A DNA stretch of 64,000 bases from Olleya sp. YS (GTDB lineage Bacteria; Bacteroidota; Bacteroidia; Flavobacteriales; Flavobacteriaceae): contig NZ_CP121685.1 of the NCBI RefSeq assembly GCF_029760915.1, forward strand, positions 594,001 through 658,000, written 5' to 3'. The translations under genes were made by a program, and so were the position numbers. The notes beneath the pieces were generated by a model. It ran no database searches. It saw only the letters and a list, made by a program, of their open reading frames with translations, and was not told the DNA's origin. Of this stretch, positions 53,539 to 63,115 are shown one piece after another; position 1 is the stretch's first letter, and every line of letters begins with the position of its first letter.

Positions 53539-54196
53539 AAGTGTAAGTTAAGGTAACACCTGTAAAAGTGTACCAATCGTCATTATTTAAGTTTCCAAAA
53601 CTTCTGCTTGCTAGCTCTTCTGCGTCTGGAACACTACCATCTATTTCATCTGTAAAAGTATAACGTGCGCCAACTTCAAAAGCCAAAATAATTTCTGGTG
53701 TTATAGATGTTTTAAATCCAATGACCATCGGAATACCCCAAGCAATGCTTGACGTATCTTCTTTTACTAGTGTACCAGCATTATTTAAATAAAAATTATC
53801 GTGCTGGGTAGCGCTAATACCTGTATATAGGTATGGTGTAGATACAAATCCGCCTTGATGTAAATTAAAATCGAAAAAAGTAAATTCTACACCAGCAGAT
53901 AATTCTATAATTTGATTATTAAACTCTAAGCCTCTAATTTGTCTACTTGGATCGTCAGAATTTTTATCAATCCCTTCTAATTCGGTAAAAATTAAAGAAA
54001 TCCTGTAAGAGTGTCTTGGGCTTCTATTCCATTTATAAATAGCACCTAAAGCTAATTGCTTTGGTGCAATATAGTCTGTAGCACCAACATCTCCAATAAA
54101 ATTAGAACCACCTAAATACAACCCAAATTCGTTGATTTGTGCTGTACTAAATTGTAGGCTTAAACATGTTAGTATTACTAGTGTTAACTGCTTCAT
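53507..54196 (-). CDS. DUF6089-like outer-membrane protein
   Basis: 229 residues with a signal peptide (ending STAQ), then an eight-strand-like barrel pattern (INEFGLYLGGSNFIGDVG, ELSAGVEFTFFDF, LAFEVGARYTFTDE, TFTGVTLTYTFG). It matches what I know as DUF6089, conserved in flavobacteria between nadK and uppS/bamA; an envelope role is inferred from this position. It ends in NPCYCGF, an unusual Cys pair at the C-terminus. Confidence 0.85.
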   Translation of the reverse strand: MKQLTLVILTCLSLQFSTAQINEFGLYLGGSNFIGDVGATDYIAPKQLALGAIYKWNRSPRHSYRISLIFTELEGIDKNSDDPSRQIRGLEFNNQIIELSAGVEFTFFDFNLHQGGFVSTPYLYTGISATQHDNFYLNNAGTLVKEDTSSIAWGIPMVIGFKTSITPEIILAFEVGARYTFTDEIDGSVPDAEELASRSFGNLNNDDWYTFTGVTLTYTFGKNPCYCGF

Positions 54197-54212
54197 AAAT
54201 CTTCAAAGTTTG

Positions 54213-54244
54213 CAAATATAATAAATAAGATTAGCCTATAACAA
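54213..54244 (-). promoter_or_regulatory. Promoter of the DUF6089-uppS-bamA set
   Basis: On the minus strand TTG (54244-54242), 21-nt spacer, TATATTTG (54220-54213), 17 nt before the ATG. Confidence 0.6.
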
Positions 54245-54294
54245 TTTGATTGAAATAGTTACACTTTTAAACAGATTTACCTGCAAATTATTGT

Positions 54295-55167
54295 CTAATT
54301 ACGTTTGTCTTCTCCCCAAAGTAGTTTTTTTCGGAGTGTATCTAGAAAAGTTTCGTTGTTTAGCACAATCATTTTAATTGTAAATGGTGCTTTTTTTATA
54401 GTAATTGTTGTTTTATTGGACAAGGTTGCAATTCTAGAATCCAAAGACACTAAATGCTTTTTTTCTCTACCACTTACCTTTAAGGTAATAATAGTAGAAT
54501 CTTCAATTACCAAAGGTCTTGCACTTAAATTATGTGGAGCAATTGGTGTTAATACTAAGCTTGACGCATTAGGTGTTATAACTGGTCCACCACAACTTAA
54601 AGAATACCCTGTAGACCCAGTTGGTGTGGATATAATTAATCCATCACTCCAATAAGATGTTAAATACTCACCATTTAACTCGGTTTCAACCGTTATCATA
54701 GAGGTCGTATTTTTTCGGCTTACTGCTATTTCATTTAATGCAAAATTACAGCTTTCTATTTCTGCGTTTTTTTCTGAACTTTCAATGGTTAATAAACTAC
54801 GTTCTGAAATAGTATATTTTTTATCAAGTATAGAATGAATAGCAGCCTCAATATCTTCATGTTGTATAGTTGCTAAAAACCCTAAACGTCCTGTATTAAT
54901 ACCAACTATTGGAATATTTAAATCTCTAACCAAAGTTATAGCTCTTAATATTGTACCATCACCACCAATACTAACTAAAAAATCATAAGTACTATCTAGC
55001 TTTGAGAAAGTGGCATATTCTTTTTTTATTTTTGAAGCAATGCCTTTATAAAAATCAGCTTCAATAACAACATCTATATTTTGTTTTTTAAGCACATCCA
55101 GAAGAACCTCTAAGGAGGCTAATGGTTTTTTCTTTTGAAACTGACTAAAAACAGCGACTTTTACCAT
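54295..55167 (-). CDS. nadK: NAD kinase
   Basis: Phosphorylates NAD+ to NADP+. 290 residues with the diagnostic GGDGT (VSIGGDGTILRA, about 67-78), GRLGFLA, NEIAVSRK and TPTGSTGYSLSCGGP motifs. The ATG overlaps the stop of the CBS gene (TAATG), so the two are translated together. Confidence 0.96.
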   Translation of the reverse strand: MVKVAVFSQFQKKKPLASLEVLLDVLKKQNIDVVIEADFYKGIASKIKKEYATFSKLDSTYDFLVSIGGDGTILRAITLVRDLNIPIVGINTGRLGFLATIQHEDIEAAIHSILDKKYTISERSLLTIESSEKNAEIESCNFALNEIAVSRKNTTSMITVETELNGEYLTSYWSDGLIISTPTGSTGYSLSCGGPVITPNASSLVLTPIAPHNLSARPLVIEDSTIITLKVSGREKKHLVSLDSRIATLSNKTTITIKKAPFTIKMIVLNNETFLDTLRKKLLWGEDKRN

Positions 55168-55826
55168 TATATATCAAGATATTTTTTTAGATAGTCAGAG
55201 CGTTCTTTTAATCCATCAATATAGCTATCTTCCTCGTGACCAGACACGATATTATAACTGTAACGTCTAAAAGTCTGCATAATATCACTTAACCCAGAAT
55301 TACCTATCTTAATTGTAATCTGAGCGACATCATTTTCAATTTTAGAAATAAAAGCACCTAAAAGCTTACCATCATTACTTTCAACTATTTGACTAACTTC
55401 ACTAAAAGAGTAGTCCTGCAATCCTTTTTCTACTATCAAAATCGCACCATTTTCTGAAAAGAAAGGGGTTTCATTAAATAATCCAATAACATCATTAAGT
55501 TCATAATACCCAAGATATTTATTGGATACATTTAAAACAGGCATGATGTTAGCCGAATTTTGTGCAAAAGCCTCTAAAACGTCTAACCAATTGGTATTGT
55601 CTCTAACAAAAAATCCTTCACCAGCATGTCTGTAATCTTGCAGTGGCTTATTGGCATCAAAACAATGTGCATCTGTTTCAGAAATACAACCTAAATATGT
55701 TCCATGTTCATCTTTTACAGGAATATGTGAGTACGTTAATTGATTAAACATCAATTGTAAATCACTAACCAAATCTGTGTTTAACAAAGGTTTTATATCG
55801 TTTATGATATATTCTGAAAGATTCAT
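55167..55826 (-). CDS. CBS-domain protein cotranscribed with nadK
   Basis: 219 residues, a CBS pair in the N-terminal half (YSHIPVKDEHGTYLGCISE; NIMPVLNVSNKYLGYYELND) and an ACT-like C-terminal segment (AQITIKIGNSGLSDIMQTFRRYSYNI). No enzyme domain. CBS pairs bind adenine nucleotides, and direct coupling to NAD kinase suggests it senses adenylate or NAD(P) state; this is an inference from position. Confidence 0.85.
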   Translation of the reverse strand: MNLSEYIINDIKPLLNTDLVSDLQLMFNQLTYSHIPVKDEHGTYLGCISETDAHCFDANKPLQDYRHAGEGFFVRDNTNWLDVLEAFAQNSANIMPVLNVSNKYLGYYELNDVIGLFNETPFFSENGAILIVEKGLQDYSFSEVSQIVESNDGKLLGAFISKIENDVAQITIKIGNSGLSDIMQTFRRYSYNIVSGHEEDSYIDGLKERSDYLKKYLDI

Positions 55827-55890
55827 AATATTAAAACTTAAGTTTATGCAAATTAACCAAAAATTAGTACAATAAAGGGGTTCTACTTTG

Positions 55891-55898
55891 TATTTTTG
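55891..55898 (+). promoter_or_regulatory. -7 element for pdxJ
   Basis: TATTTTTG, exact TAnnTTTG, 21 nt before the pdxJ ATG. Confidence 0.5.
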
Positions 55899-55919
55899 TG
55901 TTTTTAATAACCGATTGAT

Positions 55920-56633
55920 ATGACAAAATTAAGCGTAAATATTAATAAAATTGCCACATTAAGAAACTCTCGTGGTGGTGATATACCAAATGTTGTACAA
56001 TTTGCAAAAGATGTACAGCGTTTTGGTGCAGAAGGTGTAACGATACACCCAAGACCAGACGAAAGACATATTAGATACCAAGATGCCTACGATTTAAAAC
56101 CTGTGGTTTATACCGAATATAATATTGAAGGTAACCCTATCCCAAAATTTATGGATATGGTACTAGAGATACAGCCAACACAAGTCACTCTAGTACCAGA
56201 TAGTATTGATACTTTAACAAGCAATGCAGGATGGGACACCATAAAACATAAAGAGTTTTTAGTAGATGTTATCAAACAAGTTAAAGACAAAGGAATCCGA
56301 ACCTCAATTTTTGTTGACCCAGATTTAAAGCAAATTGAAGGTGCTAAAGCAACAGGAACCGATAGAATAGAATTATATACTGAAGCATTTGCGCATCAAT
56401 TCAGTTTAGGAAATAAGAATGCTATAAAACCATATACAGAATGCGCTGAACTTGCAAATAACATTGGGTTAGGTGTTAATGCTGGACATGATTTATCACT
56501 AGAAAATATTCAGTTTTTTAAGCAAAATATACCTGGTTTATTAGAAGTATCAATAGGTCATGCCTTGATTGCAGAAAGTTTATATTTAGGTATAGAAAAT
56601 GTAGTGAATATGTATAAAAATAAACTAAAATAA
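55920..56633 (+). CDS. pdxJ: Pyridoxine 5'-phosphate synthase
   Basis: Last ring-closing step of the DXP-dependent vitamin B6 pathway. 237 residues, TIM barrel, with LSVNINKIATLRNSRGGD, the EGVTIHPRPDERHI phosphate/catalytic block, QVTLVPD and the C-terminal EVSIGHALIAES. The alpha/beta hydrolase gene follows after 5 nt and probably shares its transcript. Confidence 0.97.
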   Translation: MTKLSVNINKIATLRNSRGGDIPNVVQFAKDVQRFGAEGVTIHPRPDERHIRYQDAYDLKPVVYTEYNIEGNPIPKFMDMVLEIQPTQVTLVPDSIDTLTSNAGWDTIKHKEFLVDVIKQVKDKGIRTSIFVDPDLKQIEGAKATGTDRIELYTEAFAHQFSLGNKNAIKPYTECAELANNIGLGVNAGHDLSLENIQFFKQNIPGLLEVSIGHALIAESLYLGIENVVNMYKNKLK

Positions 56634-56638
56634 ACTAC

Positions 56639-57400
56639 ATGTTATTACACTCTCAAATATTGGGTAAAGGTCAACCACTGGTCATTTTGCATGGTTTTTT
56701 AGGGATGAGTGATAATTGGAAGACTTTAGGCAATCAATTTGCAGAACATTTTGAAGTGCATTTAGTAGACCAACGTAATCATGGTCGAAGTTTTCATAGT
56801 GATGATTTTTATTATGATGTGTTAGCTGAAGACATAAAACACTATTTTGAAGCACATCATATAAAAGAAGCCATTTTATTAGGACATTCCATGGGTGGAA
56901 AAACAGCCATGTTGTTTGCTTCAAAATATCCAGAATTAGTTAACAAATTAGTTGTAGCAGATATTTCGCCACGTTTTTATCCTGTCCATCACGATACGAT
57001 TTTAACTGGATTAAACAGTTTAGATTTTAATATTTTAAAAAGTAGAGGTCAAGCCGATAAACAACTAGCTAACTATGTATCTGATTTTGGTACACGTCAG
57101 TTTTTACTAAAAAACTTGTATTGGGTAGAAAAAGGAAAGTTAGCTATTCGAATTAATTTAGAAACACTTACTGAACATGTCAGCGAAGTTGGTGAAGCCT
57201 TACCATTGCATGCTAAATACGAAGGAGATACTTTATTTTTAAGAGGTGATAAAAGCGAATACATTGGCAGTCAAGATGAGGCGATTATAAAAAATCATTT
57301 CCCAAAAGCAGACATTGTAACCATTGTTAATGCAGGACATTGGTTACATGCAGAAAATCCTTTAGATTTTTATGATGCTGTAACAAATTTTGTAAATTAA
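56639..57400 (+). CDS. Alpha/beta hydrolase (YbfF-like esterase)
   Basis: 253 residues with the oxyanion HGFLG segment, nucleophile S84 in GHSMGG, acid in the RGDKSEY region and catalytic His in NAGHWLHAENP. Overall like the YbfF/acyl-CoA esterase group. Cytoplasmic, substrate unknown. Between pdxJ and a small membrane protein on the same strand. Confidence 0.9.
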   Translation: MLLHSQILGKGQPLVILHGFLGMSDNWKTLGNQFAEHFEVHLVDQRNHGRSFHSDDFYYDVLAEDIKHYFEAHHIKEAILLGHSMGGKTAMLFASKYPELVNKLVVADISPRFYPVHHDTILTGLNSLDFNILKSRGQADKQLANYVSDFGTRQFLLKNLYWVEKGKLAIRINLETLTEHVSEVGEALPLHAKYEGDTLFLRGDKSEYIGSQDEAIIKNHFPKADIVTIVNAGHWLHAENPLDFYDAVTNFVN

Positions 57401-57425
57401 TGTCTTATAACTAAACACTTAACTT

Positions 57426-57779
57426 ATGAATTTAATTATTAGATTACTACTTAACGCCATTGCTGTGTTTTTTTTAGCAGAAGTCTTAAAAGGTGTATAT
57501 GTAGATAATTATATCACCTCAATAATAGTTGCAATTGTACTATCTATATTAAACTTATTAATTAAGCCTATTTTAGTTATTCTAACTTTACCTATAACTA
57601 TTTTAACCCTAGGACTGTTCTTATTTGTTATCAATGGATTAATTATTTTACTAGCAGATAAATTTATTGATGGTTTTGCTGTTTCTAGTATTTGGACTGC
57701 AATTTTGTTTAGTATTTTACTATCCATATTACAGTGGTTATTCCAATCTTTCTTAAAGTCGGATTCAAAACAAAAGTAA
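57426..57779 (+). CDS. Phage holin family / YvlD-like membrane protein
   Basis: 117 residues with four hydrophobic helices (about 2-20, 26-47, 52-76, 86-108), the arrangement of the PF04020 membrane family. The name is historical: no phage gene is nearby, and the gene follows the hydrolase closely. Function unknown. Confidence 0.85.
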   Translation: MNLIIRLLLNAIAVFFLAEVLKGVYVDNYITSIIVAIVLSILNLLIKPILVILTLPITILTLGLFLFVINGLIILLADKFIDGFAVSSIWTAILFSILLSILQWLFQSFLKSDSKQK

Positions 57780-57815
57780 ATAGTAAAAATCTCTGTAATT
57801 CAAGACGTTAAAAAA

Positions 57816-57846
57816 TTTGTTGTCGTCTAAAAAAGTAGTACTTTTG
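57816..57846 (+). promoter_or_regulatory. tig promoter
   Basis: TTTG (57816-57819), 19-nt spacer, TACTTTTG (57839-57846): a textbook Bacteroidota promoter about 62 nt before the ATG. Confidence 0.75.
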
Positions 57847-57908
57847 CACTCCTTTAAAATTAAAAAAACTAGTGTTAAATGCCTATTTAGGGCTTTATAT
57901 CATTTATA

Positions 57909-59237
57909 ATGAATATTACAAGAGAAAACATTGATGCATTAAATGCTGTCGTAAAAGTAGACATCGCTAAAGACGATTATAGCGATAAAGTTGAAAAAAT
58001 CTTAACAGATTACCGCAAAACAGCAAACATTCCAGGATTTAGAAAAGGTCATGTACCAATGGGAATGGTAAAAAAACAATACGGAAAAGCTGTACTTGTA
58101 GATGAAGTAAACAAATTACTTCAAGATGCATTAAACAAGTATTTAACTGAAGAAAAATTAGATGTTTTAGGTCAACCATTACCAAAACAACAAGACGATA
58201 TTAATTGGGATGCAGACTCTTTTACTTTTGAATTTGAATTAGGATTAGCTCCAGAATTTAAAGTAGATTTAAAAAGTAAAAAAGCTATTACACATTATAA
58301 CATCATTGCTGATGATAAAATGATTAACGAGCAAATTGAACGTATCCAAAAGCAATACGGTAAAATTGTCTCTGAAAAAGAAGTAAAAAAAGATAGCGAA
58401 ATTACTGGAACCTTTAAAAATGAAGACAAAGAGATAGATAATACAACAACTATCACTTTAGATAAGTTTAAAGGTAAAGCAACCGAGAAAAAGTTTATTG
58501 GTGCTAAAGTTGGTGACGTTATTACTTTAAAGACTAAAGGATTATTTGCTGATGACCATGAGCTTTCGAATGCTTTAAAAGTACCTCATGATGATGCACA
58601 TGGATTAGATATTGAAGTTACGTTTACAGTTACCGAAATTAATAGTCGTGAGTTAGCAGATCTTGATCAAGAATTATTTGATAAGTTGTTTGGAAAAGAT
58701 GTTGTAAAATCTGCTACCGAATTAAAAGCGAAGATTAAAGAAGATGCAGAAAAACAATTTGTACAACAATCTGACCAAAAGTTATTAAACGATGTAACAG
58801 AGTACTTGGTAGACAATACTAAATTTGATTTACCAACAGAATTTTTAACTAAATGGATGCAAGTTGCAGGTGAAACTGAAATGGATGAAGCCCAAGCTAA
58901 GGAAGAATACGAAAAATCTGAAAAAAGTTTACGTTACCAACTTATTGAAGGTAAGTTAATGGAAGAAAACGGACTGAAGGTAGACTTTGAAGACGTTAAA
59001 AACAATGCCAAAAACATGATTAAAATGCAAATGGCACAGTTTGGACAAATGAATCCTACAGATAAAGAATTAGACGATATTGCTGCACGTGTATTAGGAA
59101 ATCAAGATGAAGTAAGACGTATATCAGAGCAAGTAGTAAGTCAAAAATTATTAAACTTATACAAAGAAAAAGCTAACATTAAGACAAAAGAATTGTCTTA
59201 TGATGCTTTTGTAAAAGAAGTTTACGGAGATAAATAA
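57909..59237 (+). CDS. tig: Trigger factor
   Basis: Ribosome-associated chaperone. 442 residues: ribosome-binding N-terminal domain with the GFRKGHVPMGMVKKQYG signature, a central FKBP-like domain (about 150-235) that is divergent in sequence and so of doubtful isomerase activity, and a helical C-terminal chaperone domain. Followed by clpP and clpX, the usual order; a strong hairpin with T-run sits between tig and clpP. Confidence 0.95.
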   Translation: MNITRENIDALNAVVKVDIAKDDYSDKVEKILTDYRKTANIPGFRKGHVPMGMVKKQYGKAVLVDEVNKLLQDALNKYLTEEKLDVLGQPLPKQQDDINWDADSFTFEFELGLAPEFKVDLKSKKAITHYNIIADDKMINEQIERIQKQYGKIVSEKEVKKDSEITGTFKNEDKEIDNTTTITLDKFKGKATEKKFIGAKVGDVITLKTKGLFADDHELSNALKVPHDDAHGLDIEVTFTVTEINSRELADLDQELFDKLFGKDVVKSATELKAKIKEDAEKQFVQQSDQKLLNDVTEYLVDNTKFDLPTEFLTKWMQVAGETEMDEAQAKEEYEKSEKSLRYQLIEGKLMEENGLKVDFEDVKNNAKNMIKMQMAQFGQMNPTDKELDDIAARVLGNQDEVRRISEQVVSQKLLNLYKEKANIKTKELSYDAFVKEVYGDK

Positions 59238-59305
59238 CTAGTTTTCAATTAGTTTTAAGTTAAGCTCTCAAAAATCTATTAGGATAGGTTTAACAAAATA
59301 ATCAT

Positions 59306-59313
59306 TATCTTTA
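59306..59313 (+). promoter_or_regulatory. Possible clpP -7 element
   Basis: TATCTTTA differs from TAnnTTTG only in the last base and overlaps the left arm of the hairpin at 59311-59345. Confidence 0.3.
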
Positions 59314-59351
59314 GGCGTTGTTTAGCAAGACTAAACAACGCCTAATTTTTT
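59311..59351 (+). terminator. Strong hairpin with T-run between tig and clpP
   Basis: A perfect 15-bp stem (59311-59325 with 59331-59345), loop CAAGA, then six Ts; the last T is 27 nt before the clpP ATG. It reads as an intrinsic terminator for tig but could also attenuate clpP transcription. Confidence 0.85.
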
Positions 59352-59377
59352 CAATTAAAAGCATATTAAATCAAACT

Positions 59378-60052
59378 ATGGATTACGGAAAAGAATTCGA
59401 AAAATTCGCTATAAAAGATCAAGGTATAAGCAGTACATATTACAACAAAATAATTAGTAGTATGTATCCAACCAACTTAACACCAAACATTATAGAAGAA
59501 CGTCAAATGAACATTGCTATATTTGATGTATTCTCGCGTTTAATGATGGACCGTATTATTTTTTTAGGAACAGGAATAAACGATCAAGTTGCAAATATTA
59601 TTCAAGCACAGCTGTTATTTTTATCTAGTGTGGATGCTTCAAAAGATATTCAAATATATATTAACTCTCCAGGAGGAAGTGTATATGCTGGTTTAGGTAT
59701 ATACGATACGATGCAATTTATAAAGCCAGATGTAGCCACAATATGTACAGGTATGGCAGCCTCAATGGGAGCTGTATTATTATGTGCAGGAGAAAAAGGA
59801 AAACGTAGTGGATTAGAACACTCCAGAGTGATGATACATCAACCTTTAGGTGGTGCGCAAGGTCAAGCTAGTGATATAGAAATTACTGCACGCGAAATAT
59901 TAATTCTTAAAGAAGAATTATATAAAATTATTAGTAAGCACTCAGGTCAAGATTACGACAAAGTCTATGAAGATAGTGATAGAGATTATTGGATGAAAGC
60001 TGATAAAGCTAAAGAATACGGAATGATTGACGAGATATTAACTCGTGATTAA
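59378..60052 (+). CDS. clpP: ATP-dependent Clp protease proteolytic subunit
   Basis: Serine peptidase chamber of ClpXP. 224 residues; catalytic S129 (GMAASMGA) and H154 (RVMIHQPLGGA). The N-terminus (1-40) is longer than in the mature E. coli enzyme and may be a cleaved propeptide. The ATG at 59378 (MDYGKEFEKF) is preferred; in-frame extension upstream would run through the hairpin stem. Confidence 0.95.
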   Translation: MDYGKEFEKFAIKDQGISSTYYNKIISSMYPTNLTPNIIEERQMNIAIFDVFSRLMMDRIIFLGTGINDQVANIIQAQLLFLSSVDASKDIQIYINSPGGSVYAGLGIYDTMQFIKPDVATICTGMAASMGAVLLCAGEKGKRSGLEHSRVMIHQPLGGAQGQASDIEITAREILILKEELYKIISKHSGQDYDKVYEDSDRDYWMKADKAKEYGMIDEILTRD

Positions 60053-60133
60053 ATCAATTAAAATTAAAGAAATCTTTATTAGTGAAACTTGGTAAAGTTT
60101 TTCACTTCTAAATATTCAAATTAAATAAAACAG

Positions 60134-61366
60134 ATGGCAAAGGAAGAGTTAGAATGTTCATTTTGTGGAAGAAAAAAACCTGAAACCAATTTATTAATTG
60201 CAGGTTTAGATGCGCACATTTGTGACAGATGTATTCAACAAGCGCATGGTATTGTGGTTGAAGAATCTAAAGAAGAAGATTCTAAAGATCTGTCTGCCGA
60301 ATTAATGCTGAAAAAGCCTCTAAAAATAAAGTCTTTTTTAGATGAATATATTATAGGTCAAGAACACACTAAAAAAGTGATGTCGGTTGCAGTCTACAAT
60401 CATTATAAACGTTTATTACAACCACCAACAAATGATGATATTGAAATTCAAAAATCAAACATCATTATGGTAGGACAAACAGGAACTGGAAAAACATTAA
60501 TGGCAAAAACTATTGCTAGAATGTTAAACGTTCCTTTAGCAATTGTAGATGCTACAGTACTTACAGAAGCAGGATACGTTGGTGAGGATGTAGAAAGTAT
60601 TTTAACACGTTTATTACAGGCAGCAGATTATAATCTTGACAAAGCAGAAAAGGGAATTGTTTTTATAGATGAAATTGATAAAATAGCACGTAAAAGCGAT
60701 AATCCTTCTATAACCAGAGATGTATCTGGAGAGGGTGTTCAACAGGCTTTACTTAAACTCTTAGAGGGTACCGTAGTTAACGTTCCACCAAAAGGTGGAC
60801 GTAAGCATCCCGATCAAAAATTCATCGAGGTAAATACAGAAAACATCCTGTTTATTGCTGGTGGAGCGTTTGATGGTATAGAACGTGTAATCTCTAAGCG
60901 TTTAAATATGCAAGCAATTGGTTACAGTGCTTCTATTAAAGAAGATGTTGTAGACCACGATAATTTGTTACAATACATTATCCCAAAAGATTTAAAAGAT
61001 TTTGGTTTAATACCAGAAATAATTGGTCGTTTACCTGTTCTTACTTATATGGATCCATTAGATGCTAATACGTTAAGAGCTATTTTAACAGAACCTAAAA
61101 ACGCTATTATCAAACAATACAAAAAGTTGTTTGAAATGGATGACATCGAGTTAAACATTACAGATGGAGCACTAGAGTACATTGTCCAAAAAGCAATAGA
61201 ATATAAACTTGGCGCACGTGGCTTAAGAAGTCTTTGTGAAGAAATTTTAACAGATGCAATGTTTGATTTGCCTGGAAGTGACACAAAAAAATTAAGTGTA
61301 ACTAAAGCTTATGCAGAGCAAAAATTGAGTAAGACGACTCTTAAAAAACTGAAAGCCGTTTCTTAA
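60134..61366 (+). CDS. clpX: ATP-dependent Clp protease ATP-binding subunit ClpX
   Basis: Unfoldase partner of ClpP. 410 residues: N-terminal zinc-binding domain with C8, C11, C30, C33 (ECSFC ... HICDRC), then AAA+ core with Walker A GQTGTGKT, Walker [11 protein letters not shown], the GAFDGIE block and sensor GARGLRS. 81 nt from clpP, with only a weak inverted repeat in between (AGTGAAACTT near 60081). Confidence 0.96.
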   Translation: MAKEELECSFCGRKKPETNLLIAGLDAHICDRCIQQAHGIVVEESKEEDSKDLSAELMLKKPLKIKSFLDEYIIGQEHTKKVMSVAVYNHYKRLLQPPTNDDIEIQKSNIIMVGQTGTGKTLMAKTIARMLNVPLAIVDATVLTEAGYVGEDVESILTRLLQAADYNLDKAEKGIVFIDEIDKIARKSDNPSITRDVSGEGVQQALLKLLEGTVVNVPPKGGRKHPDQKFIEVNTENILFIAGGAFDGIERVISKRLNMQAIGYSASIKEDVVDHDNLLQYIIPKDLKDFGLIPEIIGRLPVLTYMDPLDANTLRAILTEPKNAIIKQYKKLFEMDDIELNITDGALEYIVQKAIEYKLGARGLRSLCEEILTDAMFDLPGSDTKKLSVTKAYAEQKLSKTTLKKLKAVS

Positions 61367-61390
61367 TAAGCACTATAAAATCTATAAACA

Positions 61391-61432
61391 ATAAAAAACC
61401 ACTTTGTACAGATTGTATAAAGTGGTTTTCTT
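61391..61432. terminator. clpX terminator (possibly bidirectional)
   Basis: AAAACCACTTT (61395-61405) pairs with AAAGTGGTTTT (61419-61429); the 13-nt loop has a further TACA/TGTA pairing. Confidence 0.85.
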
Positions 61433-61525
61433 TGATTAATTTCAATGTGACTTTCCCTTAAGTCAGATTAATAGCTTGACTAATATATGTAATATTTGTC
61501 TGACTTCCAAACAATTAGCTGTTTT

Positions 61526-63115
61526 TTATTCCATTATTACAAACTCAACTCGTCTGTTTGCTTGATGTTGTTCTTCAGTACATTTAGATTTACAATCAAA
61601 TAATGGTTGAGTTTCTCCATATCCATTAGATAATAATCGGTTTTTGTCAACACCTTTAGAGATTAAATAATTCATAGCAGATGCAGCACGTTGTTTAGAT
61701 AATCTTAGGTTATAGGCATTATTCCCTCTGTTATCTGTGTGTGCATTAATTTGAATTTTCATTTCTGGATGCTCTCTTAAAACTACAGCTATACTGTTAA
61801 GAGAAATTTGAGATTCGTCCTTAATTGAAGCCTTGTTGTAATCAAAATAGATATTGTTAACCACAATCATCTTCTTTTCTTCAACATCAGCAATGACTGC
61901 TTTTTCTGCAACTAGTTCTAAATCTTCATTGTATTCTGTTTGATTTACTTTGTCTGCTATAAAAGAGACTTTATTGTCTTCAAATCCATCTTTAGTAGCT
62001 GTTATTGTATAATTCTCAAATGGTAAGATTTCAAAATTATATTTAGCTTCATCATCAGAATTTACAACAGCTACTGGCTCTCCTTCATCATTAAATAAAG
62101 TAATTTTAGCATTTGGTAATGGTATTTTAGTTTCGCTATCAACGATGACTCCTTTTAATTGCTGAGGCACCAATTCCATATTAAATTTATAAATGTCATG
62201 TCTTCCTTTTCCTAAAGATTTGTCAGAAGATAAATAACCTCTTGTTCTAGACGCTAAAAAGAATGCAACCTCATCATACTGTGTATTAATAGTACTACCT
62301 AAGTTAACAGGTTGACTGTAACCTGATCTTCTAATTCTACTAGTAAATACATCAAAACCTCCTATATTAGCATGTCCTTTAGACGAAAAGTAAATTTGCT
62401 TTCCATCTTTAGATATAGATGGATACTTATCATCTTCTGCTGTGTTAATTTGGTCACCCAAATTTACAGCGTCATATAAAGTTCCATCAGGTCTAATTCT
62501 AGCTACGTACAAATCAAAACCTCCAAAGCCTCCAGGTTTGTTTGAAGAAAAGTATAATTTGTCTCCATTTGGATTTACAAAAGGGTTCTCTATAGAATAA
62601 CCATCAACATTAATATCTAATAATTGCTGCTCTATCCAATTTCCTTTTGAGTTTTTCTCTAAAGTAGTTTTATATAATTTATAGATTGCAGAACCATCTT
62701 CTGTACTTCTTGTATAATACATAGTCTGACCATCTGGTAAAAAACTAACTTGATCTTCGTTATCTAACGTATTTATTAACCTTGAAAATAAAATTGGATT
62801 ATCTAATGTACCATCTTTATTAATATCAACACAAAATAAATTACGGTAACCTTCGTCAGTTGATTTGTCTGTTTTTGCTAATCCACCTAGTTTTTTAGCA
62901 GAAACCATAATAAATTTATTCATAAAAAATCCAGAACCAAATTCTGAATATTTAGTATTGATACCTGTATCTAAGGTCACAAAGCTGTAACCATTGTTAC
63001 CAATGACTTCAACATTAGAATCTGTTATATTAGAATCCTCTATATATTCGGCTGTATCTTGAGAAAAAGATAGTTGTGTTATAAAAAACACTACACACAC
63101 ATACAATGACTTCAT
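61526..63115 (-). CDS. OmpA-family protein with PD40 repeats
   Basis: 529 residues: signal peptide (ending LSFSQ), PD40/WD40-like beta-propeller repeats (about 90-310; YFSSNKPGGFGGFDLY, IYFSSKGHANIGGFDVF), a carboxypeptidase-regulatory-like beta domain (about 315-400), and a C-terminal OmpA peptidoglycan-binding domain (about 415-529; NAHTDNRGNNAYNLRLSKQRA). This domain order is shared with PorE-type proteins tied to type IX secretion and with other cell-wall anchors; which one cannot be settled here. An extra disulfide-like CKSKC occurs in the OmpA domain. Confidence 0.88.
   Translation of the reverse strand: MKSLYVCVVFFITQLSFSQDTAEYIEDSNITDSNVEVIGNNGYSFVTLDTGINTKYSEFGSGFFMNKFIMVSAKKLGGLAKTDKSTDEGYRNLFCVDINKDGTLDNPILFSRLINTLDNEDQVSFLPDGQTMYYTRSTEDGSAIYKLYKTTLEKNSKGNWIEQQLLDINVDGYSIENPFVNPNGDKLYFSSNKPGGFGGFDLYVARIRPDGTLYDAVNLGDQINTAEDDKYPSISKDGKQIYFSSKGHANIGGFDVFTSRIRRSGYSQPVNLGSTINTQYDEVAFFLASRTRGYLSSDKSLGKGRHDIYKFNMELVPQQLKGVIVDSETKIPLPNAKITLFNDEGEPVAVVNSDDEAKYNFEILPFENYTITATKDGFEDNKVSFIADKVNQTEYNEDLELVAEKAVIADVEEKKMIVVNNIYFDYNKASIKDESQISLNSIAVVLREHPEMKIQINAHTDNRGNNAYNLRLSKQRAASAMNYLISKGVDKNRLLSNGYGETQPLFDCKSKCTEEQHQANRRVEFVIME

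Noticed and set aside
57426-57779. Prophage signal from a holin-family membrane protein
   Set aside because: PF04020 proteins are chromosomal membrane proteins despite the name, and no lysin, capsid, integrase or other phage gene is nearby.
60081-60106. Hairpin AGTGAAACTT / AAGTTTTTCACT between clpP and clpX as a terminator
   Set aside because: The stem has a bulge and is not followed by a T-run; clpP-clpX cotranscription remains likely.
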